64,000 nt of DNA from Molanna angustata (taxonomy: Eukaryota; Arthropoda; Insecta; Trichoptera; Molannidae), in the NCBI GenBank assembly GCA_963576475.1, contig OY754974.1, forward strand, positions 7,786,974 to 7,850,973. Direction: 5' to 3'. The translations under genes were made by a program, and so were the position numbers. Of the stretch, positions 12,895 to 22,844 are shown piece by piece; position 1 is the stretch's first letter, and the number at the start of each line of letters is the position of its first letter. The notes under the pieces are model-generated. The model had not been told where the DNA came from and did no database searches. It saw only the letters and a list, made by a program, of their open reading frames with translations.

Positions 12895-13110
12895 CTTATG
12901 CAGTCGTATCTGTCCACTGCTGGACATAGGCCCCCTTCCTGGCTTCTCTGTCCTGAGCCTTAATTAAAGAAGTAGAGAATGATCGCGTAGGTGGTCTTCC
13001 TATACTTCTCTTGTTCAAAATCTTCTTCGTCCTCTATTCTAGCGATGTGTCCTGCCCATTACCACTTCAGCTCTGTCATTATTTGGTCTGGATTAACGTC
13101 AGTTAATCCA
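12895..13110 (-). mobile_element. RTE-type LINE 3' relic
   Basis: 'tctgtccactgctggacata' followed by 'ggcccccttcctggcttctc', then 'ctattctagcgatgtgtcct'. On the minus strand this resembles the 'GH(I/V)AR...WGKRV' tail and the 'tatgtccagcagtggac' 3' segment of RTE-like LINEs. It is degenerate, with no intact frame. Confidence 0.55.
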
Positions 13111-13329
13111 GATCTTCTTCGTATTCCTTACATTGTTCAAAAGAAATATTCAGATTGACAAAAATCCTGAATAAAACTTGAATTCCACATTGTTGAGTCT
13201 CAAGAATCACGAAGGTAATAAAAGTGATTCCTTTAAATTCCTTCAATTGTGTCATTTTGTTCGAAAAACAAAGTTATTTTCGCCTACCTATGTGTGTCTC
13301 TCTTGTTCTTTGTCGAGGCTTGTATATCC

Positions 13330-13490
13330 ATGTATGGATCTGCAGTTGATTGTATGGCAGATAACAAACCATCATGCAACGCAAACGTGTTTTTGGAGAC
13401 AGAATAGATGTCGGAGACAATGCGTGACAGGATTAGAAATAAGGAAGCGAAGAATGCATGGTTACTTGAAAGAACCGCACTGAAGAATTT
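13330..13490 (+). pseudogene. RTE-like ORF2 relic
   Basis: One frame gives CMADNKPSCNANVFLETE, a stop, then MSETMRDRIRNKEAKNAW. This recalls the 'qrameRrmvgvslrDRiRNeeIRrrt' block after the RT domain of insect RTE-like elements. It is short and interrupted. Confidence 0.4.
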
Positions 13491-13771
13491 GATGTTTTTT
13501 CCTGTGGTTTATGCAAAGGTCTTTATATAAGATAATTCTGATCAAATTAAAAATGTATTATAAGAAATTTATGACAGAAACCTAAGAAACCAAAAAATCA
13601 TTTATTCCAAATAGATCAAAAGACAGCGATCGCTAGATTTAGGTATGAGTATAAAGGCTGATTTTTTATGTTTAAGGATACATACCACAACACGTAATAA
13701 TGATTAGATAATATGAACCCTGAGTTGTGGTGGCCTTCAAAATGTGTAAAATTGATATTTCATCACATGAC

Positions 13772-13944
13772 TTGAAGCGTGATTTTTTTTTTATATTTAC
13801 TATGGAAAAAATTCCCCGACGGACACCTAATTTACTAAACTTAAAGGTGTCTGTCTGGGAGGTTTCCACCAACTAAAGTGTCTGTAAATGAAAAACGTGA
13901 TTTCTAATAGGTTTCCGTAGTAAATATAAAAAAACACGCTTCAT
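13772..13944. repeat. 173-bp foldback / MITE-like element
   Basis: Left arm 13772-13808 ('tgaagcgtg', T-run, 'atatttactatggaaa') and right arm 13912-13944 are imperfect reverse complements over about 33 bp. Inside, 'ggacacct' and 'aggtgtc' form a second small inverted pair. There is no coding capacity and no target duplication was found. Confidence 0.6.
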
Positions 13945-14359
13945 ACTATAACTATCCTGGTAAAATAGCAAATTTCAACACATTGAATTGTGTTATTTCC
14001 GAAACCCACCACTACTCATGGTTCAGAAAGTGGTTCATGGTTCTAAAGTACTTTAAATTCCTATTCTTATTTTTTTTTCCTCCCAATGTACCTACTTCTA
14101 GAATATCGGTAAGTTGGAAAACATTGTTATTCAATATTGAAACCACCACTTACATTAAATAAGTTTATTTTTTTCAATAAATAAATTCAATTATTTCGTC
14201 GGTCACTATATTTTAATTTAAGAGTGGCAACGTCGTTGAAAGTTATAAAATATAAATTGAATATATAAGTCACGAACAATAAAACGCGTTACAAATAATT
14301 ATATTTACTGGAATATTGCTGGTATGGAATTTATATATGAATATATTCACACACCACAG

Positions 14360-14620
14360 CGAAGTAAGGTTAGGTTTAGATAAGGTATGGGCATTGGGCA
14401 TATTCATATTCCGGCGACAATGGATAGTTTGAGGTTTCTGGCTTTAACATCTTGTAAATTTCCACATTTATTACCGCCGCCTGACCGCGGCCCCGAAACA
14501 TTTTTCAATTTGCCTTGTGGTCAAAGGAATAATGCGAAATCTGAAATATTATCATCTGAAGAAGACCGACACTGGGCCGCATCCAGATCGCGGCTTTGAA
14601 TGCAAATGACCCTGGGCTTC
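14360..14620 (+). other. GC-rich island, unknown
   Basis: Complex, GC-richer sequence ('accgccgcctgaccgcggcc', 'gaagaccgacactgggccgc') in AT-rich flanks, with a 70-codon open frame at 14387-14599. The translation (MGIGHIHIPATMDSLRFLA, then CKFPHLLPPPDRGPETFFNL) resembles no family I know. It could be an exon, a conserved non-coding element or an old transposon piece. Confidence 0.35.
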
Positions 14621-14639
14621 GTTTCACGTCATTATTTTA

Positions 14640-14860
14640 AATACCAATTATACAATTGAGATAAACAATTCATTAGTAATTTTCAAATTAGACAATAATT
14701 GTCCAGATCCCATCCTTTTATCAACATAATTCGCAGATCAATGTAAGAAACACCCCGATCAAGCTTTTAATTGTGAATAATTCGCCTATCCAGATACTAA
14801 ACAAACATACCTAAGCATTAAGCTCTGAGGAGGTATTGTATTTTTTATTGCTCATGTATT
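14640..14860 (+). repeat. Family F dispersed repeat
   Basis: 'atcaagcttttaattgtgaa', 'taattcgcctatccagatac' and 'gctctgaggaggt' recur at 49440-49650 as 'atcaagctttcaattgggaa', 'taattcacccattcagatac' and 'gctctgaggaggt'. The last part also appears at 23495-23545. It is a dispersed non-coding repeat of unknown class. Confidence 0.6.
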
Positions 14861-15244
14861 GTATTTTTATGGAGGTATTGTATTTTTTTTAGTATTTTCT
14901 ATTTCTGTTTCTGCTTTTTTTAATTACTTACTACGAAAATCGACTCAAACAACAGCTACCTACAATGAATACATAAAAATAATAAACATACACTAAAAAT
15001 TATAAAATAATTGCCGAATTGAATTCAAAAGCACGTTAATATTACATCTAATATACACAAATAACAAAAACTCATAGGTTGCAAAATATTTCTTAACATC
15101 AAAAAAAAATTTGAAGTAGGCACCAATCCTTCGAATAAGTAGGTAGGTACCATAAAATTTTCTTTTCGTTGCACATAGTTCAGCAATGAGTTTGATCACC
15201 CATTTTGAATGTAGTGCCCTTTTAGGCAACACGAGTCTTGTGTG
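14861..15244. other. AT-rich sequence, no gene recognised
   Basis: Contains a few short 'ggtattgtattttt' repeats (14830-14895). The 86-codon minus frame at 14993-15253 shows no recognisable feature. Confidence 0.5.
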
Positions 15245-15385
15245 TGGTTGCACTGTCGCTGGTTACCCCACATTATGGGATATGCCGTGATGGTATGAAT
15301 GAAGCATGAATGAATGCTAATGTATTTACTAGTTTGGTTGACTGGCAGAAATTGCCTACGGGCAATAAGTTCGCCACATCATATA
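15245..15385 (+). mobile_element. Family D tail plus another 3' tail
   Basis: 'gctggttaccccacattatg' and 'gccgtgatggtatgaatgaa' (15258-15305) are the family D 3' end. It is followed at 15340-15385 by 'tggcagaaattgcctacggg' and 'caataagttcgcc', the 3' tail type also seen at 36878-36975. Confidence 0.55.
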
Positions 15386-15570
15386 AAAGGTAATGATTTT
15401 TGTGTGATTCAATTATTTTCTTGTATTTTACCCATCGATTCATAAATAGGCCAGTGGATATGTGTGAATTACCTGCTATACGATTGTCGATACAATTCTA
15501 CATGCTCTGATTTTTTTTGTTAATGGTAAAAAACATTTCATGTTAAAATTAACCGAACTATAGTGACTGT

Positions 15571-15602
15571 AAAACATTTGGTTTTGTGTAACCAAATGTT
15601 TT
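15571..15602. repeat. Perfect 13-bp hairpin
   Basis: AAAACATTTGGTT at 15571-15583 pairs with 15590-15602 across a 6-nt loop. Just downstream 'aaccaaacagtacagtcata' partly complements upstream 'tagtgactgt', so a longer imperfect foldback is possible. Confidence 0.6.
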
Positions 15603-15889
15603 GTGCACACAACCAAACAGTACAGTCATAAAAATGATAAACCTTTTTTACTGATAACAAAGTTTTGGCTAAAACGCAGGTAGGTAGCCAGTTCGGTTGT
15701 CATATTTTTTTTTCATGTAGACAGGAAATTCGTTCTGTATAGTTATTCTGACAAAATGACCTTTTAGATCGAAATCTCTATCGACGTAAATCAATAAAAA
15801 AGGATGAAATATTTAGCGTGTTTTTTATATGTTTAAATAATAAATATCTTCCATTTGAACAAGCAAAATTATTATTAATATAAAAATCA

Positions 15890-16320
15890 TCTTCGTAACA
15901 CCCTGCGCAAGTGGCGAGTTTATTGCCATGTGGCAATTTCTTCCAACAAAGCGTGAATAAATTAATTTATTATTTTTTTCATCTGCTGGGGATCGAAAAA
16001 AATAGGGTGTTTCCGCTGGTTAGGACACGCGCATCGTATGGAAGATGACCAGACACCAAAAAGAATCCTGACATTGCGTCCGGAGGGAAGAAGGGATGTG
16101 GAAAGACCGAAACTACGATGGATGGATGGAGTCGAGAGGGACCTTCAGATAGCTGGTATGTGGAATTGGAGAGAAAAAGCCATTGTAGGGTGCAATGGAG
16201 ACGATTCCTTGAGGAGGCCAAGCCCATCCTGGGTTGTGGGGCCACTGATGATAATGATGGGTATCGAACCCAGGATGCCCGCACAGAAGTCAAACGGTTG
16301 GTTTATGTGTAGGTAGTGCA
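15890..16320 (-). mobile_element. SINE-C split by an insertion
   Basis: The left part (15890-15997, 'ccatgtggcaatttcttcca' to 'gctggggatcgaa') and right part (16258-16320, 'tgggtatcgaacccaggatg') together make one minus-strand tRNA-derived SINE with its reverse-complement B box. The two parts are separated by a 260-bp RTE fragment. The 11-mers TGGGGATCGAA (15987-15997) and TGGGTATCGAA (16258-16268) are the target-site duplication, with one mismatch. Confidence 0.75.
15998..16257 (+). mobile_element. RTE-like LINE 3' fragment, nested
   Basis: It encodes FRWLGHAHRMEDDQTPKRIL, then LRPEGRRDVERPKLRWMDGV and ERDLQIAGMWNWREKA. After a frameshift near 16190 it continues as the 'rrFLEEAKPILGCGAT' tail. 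This is the C-terminus of an RTE-type ORF2, also seen at 45150-45390. The 3' end is 'ccactgatgataatga', in line with the (TGATGA)-like ends of RTE elements. It is strongly 5'-truncated and flanked by an 11-bp target duplication. Confidence 0.75.
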
Positions 16321-16692
16321 AAAGTACAAAAGTTTAGCTCTATTGAAATAATTATTTATTTATTTATTTATTTACGGTAAAATAAAACCATTTACATAAA
16401 AAGAGTACAGAATAAAGATACATCACATCATCTTAAGTTAAAAATATAAAAATCAAAAATTATACATATATGTATATGAATATAATTGAAAATAAAAATA
16501 GTTGTTCCTTATTTAGAATTAGAATTCTTATTCAAATACAAATTATAAAAAGATAAAAAAACAAGGAAAGTAACAAATAGGTACATAAGTATAAAAATCA
16601 AGAGAAAGATAAAAAATATAAAAAATATAGGAAACATATAAAATAGAAATTAAAAATGAAAAAATAGAAAAAAAAAAACACAATTGAAAATG

Positions 16693-19524
16693 TTACGAAA
16701 ACAATACTGATCTCAGTTCAATCTTCAATTTGTGTAAGCTTACATTGAAAATGTCAGCAACAAAGGCATACTCATTCCCCAAACGATGAATTCTGGGAAA
16801 CGGAGAATGTCTATGGGCTTCGGTCCTCAATATATCGCAATTAAATAATGATGAGTGCCTCGTAAATCTGTTAGGTATATGAAACTTAATCAATGAAATT
16901 AATGATGGACAGTCAAATTCAGAATATATGATTTTGTACAGGACAATCAAGTCCGACATAATTCTTCTATTGGATAATTTCGGCAAGCAGAATGAATTTC
17001 TTAGGAAGTCATAGTTTATATCGTACAAAGATATTCCAAGTCTGAAATTTACATAACGTAAAAGTTTCTGCTGAACATTTTCCAATTTGTTGGAATGAAT
17101 ATTATAATGCGGTGACCAAACAGTTGAGTTATATTCCAGTTGACTGCGAACCAAAGAACAATAGAGATGTTTGATAGCAGACAATGAATTAAAATTATTA
17201 GATGTTCGCAGAACAAAGCCTAACATCTTCAACGCTTTTTTAGCTCTGTCATTAATATGCATAACAAAGGTTAATCGCTCATCAAAGATAATTCCTAAGT
17301 CAGATACTAGTGAAACCCTAGTCAAATTTACATCATTAATAGAATAATCGAAGGTAATCTTGTTTTTTATATTAAAGAAAGTAATTATTTGACATTTACT
17401 AATATTAAGAGGTAATTTATTTAATTCACACCATTCATAAAGTCTAACCAGATTTTCCTGGACAATCAGACACTCATTTATATGACTAATGGCTCTATAG
17501 ATTTTTATATCATCAGCGAATATTAAAACATTGACGTCATTAAATATATTTATGATGTCATTAATGAATAATATAAACAAAATGGGACCTAAATGAGATC
17601 CCTGAGGAATGCCACTTGTAGCAGAGAATGAATCAGATAAGTAACCATCTATCTTTACAGAAAGATTTCTATTAGATAAGTAATTAACAAACCATTTTAG
17701 AAGACTGCCTCTGATACCCATTTTATTCATCTTATATACAAGAATTTTGTGAGATACTTTGTCGAACGCCTTACTAAAGTCTGTGTAAATTGAATCCACT
17801 TGTAATTTATTAGCCAAAGAACAGGATAAAAAATTTTCATACACCAACAAATTTGTAAGCGTAGATCTACCAGGCAAAAAACCATGTTGATTGTCAATAA
17901 TACTCAATCTTATATGGCTGAAGATTTTATCCAAGACAATACTCTCAAACAATTTAGGAATGGTGGACTGAATACAAATAGGTCTATAGTTAGCTATATC
18001 ATTTCTGTCACCCTTCTTAAAAATGGGTGTTATGTAGCTGCGTTTCCATATGTTAGGATAGAAACTATTTGACAAGGATTGATTAAATAATAATTGAAGT
18101 GGATACAATAGGTTTTTTACACATTTCTTCAGAAAAATAGCTGGAACACAATCAGGACCGGCCCCTTTATGAGAACTTAGTGACATTATCTTTTTCTCGA
18201 TATCAGTGGTGCTAATTATAAAATTAGGAATATCAATTGATTCAGAAATATTTAAGTCTGGAATATCGCTATCAGATATCTCATCGTCATACACACTTTT
18301 GAAAAAACAAGCAAAGAGGTTTACAATCCCTTCGGGAGTATTGGAAGATTTATTTAAAAAATGCATATTACAGGGAAAGCTAGATGAATTTTTTCGAAGA
18401 GATTTGGTAAATTTCCAAAAGCTTTTGATGTTTTTATGAATAGAGTTCTCAACATTTTTTATGTAGTTACCATAACATTCAGATGACAGTTGCTTACAAC
18501 GAGAACGCATTTTTTTGAATTCATCGTAGTCAGATATTAAGTTGCTACCTTTATATTTCTTATGAGCTATCTTTTTTAAAAAAATTACATCTTTAAGTTC
18601 TTTACTAAACCATTCTGGAAAATTACAAGTGTTCTTAAAGTTTGAAAATGGTGTATTTAAACTAATAACATCATTAAGTATGTTATAGAACATATTTACA
18701 CCATCATCAGTTAAATTATGTTTTAAAAAATTCCAATCAACTTTATCAAGGTAGTCACAGATATTTTTGTAATTAGCTTTGTAAAAGTTATACGAGGGTT
18801 TATTAAAATTGGTGTTAGTTACTGGTGAGTCATTTAAGTATATAGTTAAAGGTGGATGATAGGAGTCAATAGGTAGCAAGTAGTCAAAAGAACGACTTAC
18901 AGTTGTGGTAGAAGTGTCATTTGAAAAGACAAGGTCCAACAATGAACCTTTATCATTAAACACATTATTAATTTGCTTCAATCCAACAAAAATTGCCATC
19001 TCACAAAGCACAACAGATTTAGGAGACGAATTGACATTTACATTAGGTATATTAAAATCACCTGTCAAAATGAATTTAGCATCAGAAAATTGCGATCTTA
19101 ACAATTCCACTTCACTACAATAATCACAATACAATTTAATGTCTGAGTTTGGTGGTATGTAGACACACCCAAAAATAATTTTAGTAGTCGACATTTTTAT
19201 TAAAATAAATAATTGTTCGATATAGGTATGAACTGTAGGTAATCTAACTGAGTTAAGACGTTTGTTGACACTAATCAAGATGCCTCCTCCACGCGATTTA
19301 TTGCTCGTTGCAAAACTTCGATCAAGCCTGTAAACATTGTGAAGATCAAATCCAAGTTCCGAAGAGAAGATATCATCCGTTAACCAGGTTTCAGACAAAG
19401 CGAAAACATCGTAAGACAGCGTGTAAGAATTAATTCTTAAGGCCTGAAGTTTAGTACGAATACCTCTTACGTTCTGATAGTAGCATTTAAGTTCTGCAGA
19501 TCGTGAAATTTTTTGTGTTGATTT
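16693..19524 (-). CDS. LINE ORF2: endonuclease and reverse transcriptase
   Basis: The open frame runs from just after an in-frame TAA (19525-19527) to a stop at 16693-16695, about 940 codons. The APE-type endonuclease starts at about 19500 with CYYQNVRGIRTKLQAL, before any ATG, and continues with ALSETWLTDD, LTGDFNIPN and a Ser-His C-terminal motif (DSYHPPL). The RT follows with GFLPGRST, YTDFSKAFDKVSH, SGIPQGSHLGPILF and the catalytic FADD (about residues 627-630 counted from the TTG at 19398). The C-terminal 'LEYNSTVW...LLRYVNFR' blocks are present. No frameshift or stop is seen. The lack of an ATG before the endonuclease, with a -1 overlap with ORF1, implies frameshifting or reinitiation. 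It is judged potentially functional. Confidence 0.88.
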   Translation of the reverse strand, partial: KSTQKISRSAELKCYYQNVRGIRTKLQALRINSYTLSYDVFALSETWLTDDIFSSELGFDLHNVYRLDRSFATSNKSRGGGILISVNKRLNSVRLPTVHTYIEQLFILIKMSTTKIIFGCVYIPPNSDIKLYCDYCSEVELLRSQFSDAKFILTGDFNIPNVNVNSSPKSVVLCEMAIFVGLKQINNVFNDKGSLLDLVFSNDTSTTTVSRSFDYLLPIDSYHPPLTIYLNDSPVTNTNFNKPSYNFYKANYKNICDYLDKVDWNFLKHNLTDDGVNMFYNILNDVISLNTPFSNFKNTCNFPEWFSKELKDVIFLKKIAHKKYKGSNLISDYDEFKKMRSRCKQLSSECYGNYIKNVENSIHKNIKSFWKFTKSLRKNSSSFPCNMHFLNKSSNTPEGIVNLFACFFKSVYDDEISDSDIPDLNISESIDIPNFIISTTDIEKKIMSLSSHKGAGPDCVPAIFLKKCVKNLLYPLQLLFNQSLSNSFYPNIWKRSYITPIFKKGDRNDIANYRPICIQSTIPKLFESIVLDKIFSHIRLSIIDNQHGFLPGRSTLTNLLVYENFLSCSLANKLQVDSIYTDFSKAFDKVSHKILVYKMNKMGIRGSLLKWFVNYLSNRNLSVKIDGYLSDSFSATSGIPQGSHLGPILFILFINDIINIFNDVNVLIFADDIKIYRAISHINECLIVQENLVRLYEWCELNKLPLNISKCQIITFFNIKNKITFDYSINDVNLTRVSLVSDLGIIFDERLTFVMHINDRAKKALKMLGFVLRTSNNFNSLSAIKHLYCSLVRSQLEYNSTVWSPHYNIHSNKLENVQQKLLRYVNFRLGISLYDINYDFLRNSFCLPKLSNRRIMSDLIVLYKIIYSEFDCPSLISLIKFHIPNRFTRHSSLFNCDILRTEAHRHSPFPRIHRLGNEYAFVADIFNVSLHKLKIELRSVLFS

Positions 19525-20321
19525 TTAACTATCTGTGGTGAACCATTGATATATTTGATGGTTAAATCAGATTCGCCTTCTTGAGTACGTTTATTGAGGA
19601 GATTGCGTAGATTGACCAGATAGTTCCTTTGGCGCAAGGTCAAATCCTGTTGTACTTTGATGTTTTTATCGGATATAAAACGCTTGCGCTGGAGAACCAC
19701 TTGAGCTAGATGAGGAGAACTCATAACCACTTTTAACGGTCTGGTGTGATCATTCTTCCTTGCGCCAAGTCTATAAATTTTAAAGTTAGATTGATCAAGA
19801 CTACTGTCAATTTGTTTCAGTATTTCAGTTGTAAATCCAATATCGGATGAAGGATCAGACTCTGGAATATTATATAGTATAAGATTTTGCTGTTTCAATT
19901 TTCTTTCCTCAATTTCCGAGAGTGTGTCACAAATGTCTTGAGTATGGTTGTCATTCAATTTATTGCCATCACAAGTTGAACTCTTTAAGGCCTTTAGTTC
20001 ACCCTCCAATGAGCCCATTCGTACAGCCATTTGGCCAATGGTACCCAATAGTTCAGACGTCTTTGGCATTAGTTTACTAATTTGCTCTTTGGTGAATTTG
20101 TTTGACTGATCGATTAAAATCTGGTTAATAACATTGACTGCTTCTTTAGCCATTTGTATAAAAGATTGTGCATTATCCTGAGAATCCATCATATACCTCT
20201 CGATTGAGTGTGAGAAGAAAAAACAAAAAAATATTGCACTAGAATTTTGTTTCGGTTGATGCGCTGTGGTGAGTATATTAAACCTTGTGCAACTGCGACC
20301 GCTGACTCCAGTCGCAGTCAC
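19467..20321 (-). CDS. LINE ORF1: coiled-coil RNA-binding protein
   Basis: The frame opens at 20321, but the better start is probably the double Met at 20192/20189 (MMDSQDNAQSF), giving about 241 residues. After an acidic and polar N-terminus there is a heptad-like helical stretch (about residues 60-145 of the long form). Next comes LKQQNLILYNIPESDPSSD and KIYRLGARKNDHTRPLKVVM, then a basic C-terminal part (LTLRQRNYLVNLRNLLNKRT). The order coiled coil, RRM-like, basic tail resembles LINE ORF1 proteins related to the baculovirus FP25K-type domain. There is no CCHC knuckle. It ends at 19467-19469, 58 nt inside the ORF2 frame. Confidence 0.75.
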   Translation of the reverse strand: MTATGVSGRSCTRFNILTTAHQPKQNSSAIFFCFFFSHSIERYMMDSQDNAQSFIQMAKEAVNVINQILIDQSNKFTKEQISKLMPKTSELLGTIGQMAVRMGSLEGELKALKSSTCDGNKLNDNHTQDICDTLSEIEERKLKQQNLILYNIPESDPSSDIGFTTEILKQIDSSLDQSNFKIYRLGARKNDHTRPLKVVMSSPHLAQVVLQRKRFISDKNIKVQQDLTLRQRNYLVNLRNLLNKRTQEGESDLTIKYINGSPQIVKNQHKKFHDLQNLNATIRT

Positions 20322-20589
20322 TACACACAGTTACAATACACAATGTAGGTAGAAGATTTATATTAGTGTTGATGAATTTAGTACTTTAAAACACAATTAT
20401 TAAACTAAATACACTGATTATGGTCAAGAATATTACAAATATAATCACGAAAAATCACTATTAAACGAAATTCACCAATTTATGAGTTCAGAACACGACT
20501 AAACTAGGAAAAATCAGCAAATAAAGCATGCGAAAAATACTGACATCGATGATGTGTTGTTGATTTAATCAGAATGCAAGTACCTGTAA

Positions 20590-20890
20590 TATATACTGGC
20601 CATAAGTCAATTTTTTTTTATTTTTCAGGGGTCGCCTTTTTCCTCGCGCGGTCCTGTTCGGGTCCCAAAGACACGTTATAATTTTTTAGTGAAATTATTC
20701 TCGCCCCTCACCGTGCGGTTACTTTTATTATTCCTACCGATGAGACGGGATCAGAGGAGAGGATGAAATGTCACGTGTGACGTCATACAGGGACTATACT
20801 CTCGAGGGTAGAGCATCTCCGTATGAATAATTTGCGGTCACACTAGTCTCGAGATCTGCCGCGGTACTCTGCACTAGGAGTACACAGATA
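20590..20890. other. GC-richer block upstream of the LINE
   Basis: Complex sequence with 'cctcgcgcggtcctgttcgg', 'cacgtgtgacgtcatacagg' (a CACGTG E-box and a TGACGTCA CRE-like site overlapping in 20773-20787) and 'ctgccgcggtactctgcac'. It may be the LINE 5' UTR and internal promoter, or unrelated conserved DNA. No frame of note. Confidence 0.35.
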
Positions 20891-21233
20891 AAACCACTTT
20901 TATAAATTGACATGATCATATTATTCAAAGAGTACCTACCTACCAACCTCCTCACTTAGACTTTGTGGCCAGACTCCCTGAGAGCGTACATTACCAGACC
21001 GCATTCGAAAAATAGTCTGTCGTTTAAAATGGCAATAAAATTTTGACCTCAAAAGAAATCGAACTCAATTCCCGTGGTAAGGAGTTTGATAGTAATGATT
21101 TCAGTTATTAAAATTACCTTTATACTTATTAATTATTCGTCTTAAATGGTTTTAATTAGTAATCTTTCACACCATTTCACTATCATAATAACAAAACGTT
21201 TTTACTATGCAAAAAATACTTACATCATGTGGC

Positions 21234-21293
21234 AGATCTTCATTAGAAGCAAGTATATATCTATGGATATATACTTGCTTCTAATGAAGATCT
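21234..21293. repeat. Perfect 28-bp-arm hairpin
   Basis: 21234-21261 and 21266-21293 are exact reverse complements around a 4-nt loop (TATG). The arm includes AGATCTTCATTAGAAGC. It is a 60-nt stem-loop of pre-miRNA-like size but perfectly paired, which fits a young foldback or palindrome better. Function unknown. Confidence 0.85.
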
Positions 21294-21294
21294 A

Positions 21295-21905
21295 TAAAAG
21301 CAATCACTCAAAGCACTCCTTCAATGCTTTTGATCAGTCGAATTTTAAACCAATTCCTAAAATCTAATATTACTAAAATTTTCTATAGACACTTGCACCT
21401 GATGACAATATATAAAAACAAATAGGTTATGCCCAATACTAGACTCCTTTAATGCTTTTGTTCAATCGAACTTTAAAATTTCCCATTATTCAATATTGCT
21501 AAAATTTTGTATAGGTAGGTACACACTTGCTATTTATGACAATTTTTAAAATGGGGGTTGTGGCCATAGTACCTTAACTGTTTACAATATTGATAATCAG
21601 TTATACTTTAAACCATTTCATATAGTCCAAGCAGAAATTAATAGGTATATATACCTACCTACTTTATTCACACTTTATAGCAATATATAAAAAATAGTGG
21701 GTTGTGGCCAACACTTGAACATTTTTTACAACGCTCAAATCAATCAAATTTCAAACCACTTTCCATAGTCCGATTTCTCAGATTTTTTTAAACTATATAC
21801 AAATGAAGGGGCTGGCCAACTTTAAATTATTTACAATGCTAATAATCGATCAAATTTGAATTCACTTCCAATTTTATCAAAACTTAAAAGCGATTTGAAA
21901 AAAAA
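21295..21905 (+). repeat. Partial copy of inverted-repeat arm family
   Basis: Blocks such as 'aatttcaaaccactttccat', 'gacaatatataaaa' and 'gggggttgtggccat' match, diverged, the outer end of arm 2 (62560-63340) in the same orientation. This shows that the outer part of the arms belongs to a dispersed family, here tandemly subrepeated. Confidence 0.6.
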
Positions 21906-22145
21906 ACTGTGACCGTACCATACCATACCATAACATCACGCCATTTCTCTCTCTTGACATACATTTCTCGCTTCATTCATATCCATGCATCGTCTCATAT
22001 GTTTTTGTTTCTATCGTCTCCATCTTTCAAAATTCTTTTATTTTTTATCCTTATATTATTTTTGTCAGAAGGTCATCACTCATTCTTTATATGTGGCCAA
22101 ACCACCTTAGGGCATTTATTTTCATCCTACTTACGATAACTGTGA
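21906..22145 (-). mobile_element. Family D relic
   Basis: The order on plus is 'accatacc' repeats, 'catcacgccatttctctctc', 'tatccatgcatcgtctcata', 'gtctccatctttcaaaattc', 'gaaggtcatcactcattctt' and 'tatgtggccaaaccacctta'. It is the reverse complement of the copy at 23560-23905, with no coding capacity. Confidence 0.65.
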
Positions 22146-22840
22146 CAGTTACAGTAGATAATATTATGGTGTTTTACTATTTGGGAAAATTTTAAAACGA
22201 AACAGAAGTTTTATTGGAATATACGTTATCAGTGCGAATATCCTTTTACAACAAAAGAAACTATAAATCTATCAAAAACTATGGACGTCTTAAAGTATCT
22301 TCAATAAATCATATTATCTTCTGAGAAAGTATCGGCAGAATGTGGAAAAGAAAAATGGTTTTATTTGGCCAAATATTGTCGGCAAATATGCCGTTTGTTT
22401 ATAGATGTTGTATATTTATATTGATTGGGTTAAATCAACAAGACCGAGGAAGTAGGTAGGAATTCAAAGTCCCAACTTCCAACGAGGCCCGAAAGTGGCT
22501 GTCCATTGTGGAGGCAATATAGTTTTATGGTCGCCAACCCCTGTTTGGTTGGTCGGTATGCTGTACCGACACTAATCGTGGCTACTGGACTTACAACAAT
22601 TAAGAAATGTCCTTCGCTTTGCACGATGCCGCTAACAGATTTTACCAAAATAAATATCTGCAATTTTTTGACCTACATTGTTATGGTTTTCTCGACCACC
22701 GTAAATATGATGGACGTGTGATGGTATGTTTTATGTATTTCAACGTACTCATATATTGTTTTTGATCCTATGTTCACTAAAATAATATAACAGATGTTGA
22801 AAAATACACGTAAAACTGTTTTTTTTCTTCTAAATATTAA
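22146..22840. other. No gene recognised
   Basis: 22455-22660 is a little GC-richer, with short frames on both strands (77 codons minus, 71 codons plus). I do not recognise either and see no repeat match. The rest is AT-rich. Confidence 0.45.
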
Positions 22841-22844
22841 ACAT

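Larger units (their letters stand above)
16350..20330 (-). mobile_element. Two-ORF CR1/Jockey-superfamily LINE, near full length
   Basis: A minus-strand non-LTR retrotransposon: leader, ORF1 (20192 or 20321 to 19467), ORF2 (19524 to 16693), an A-rich 3' UTR, and a terminal AAAT repeat tail. The tail is seen on plus as ATTT repeats at 16353-16374. Both ORFs are uninterrupted. The true 5' end was not located: the leader may reach the GC-rich sequence at 20590-20890. No target duplication was found. A relative occurs at 43660-44571. Confidence 0.85.

Noticed and set aside
21234..21293. microRNA precursor
   Set aside because: The stem is perfectly paired with a 4-nt loop, unlike animal pre-miRNAs, which have mismatches and larger loops. 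Kept as a palindrome.
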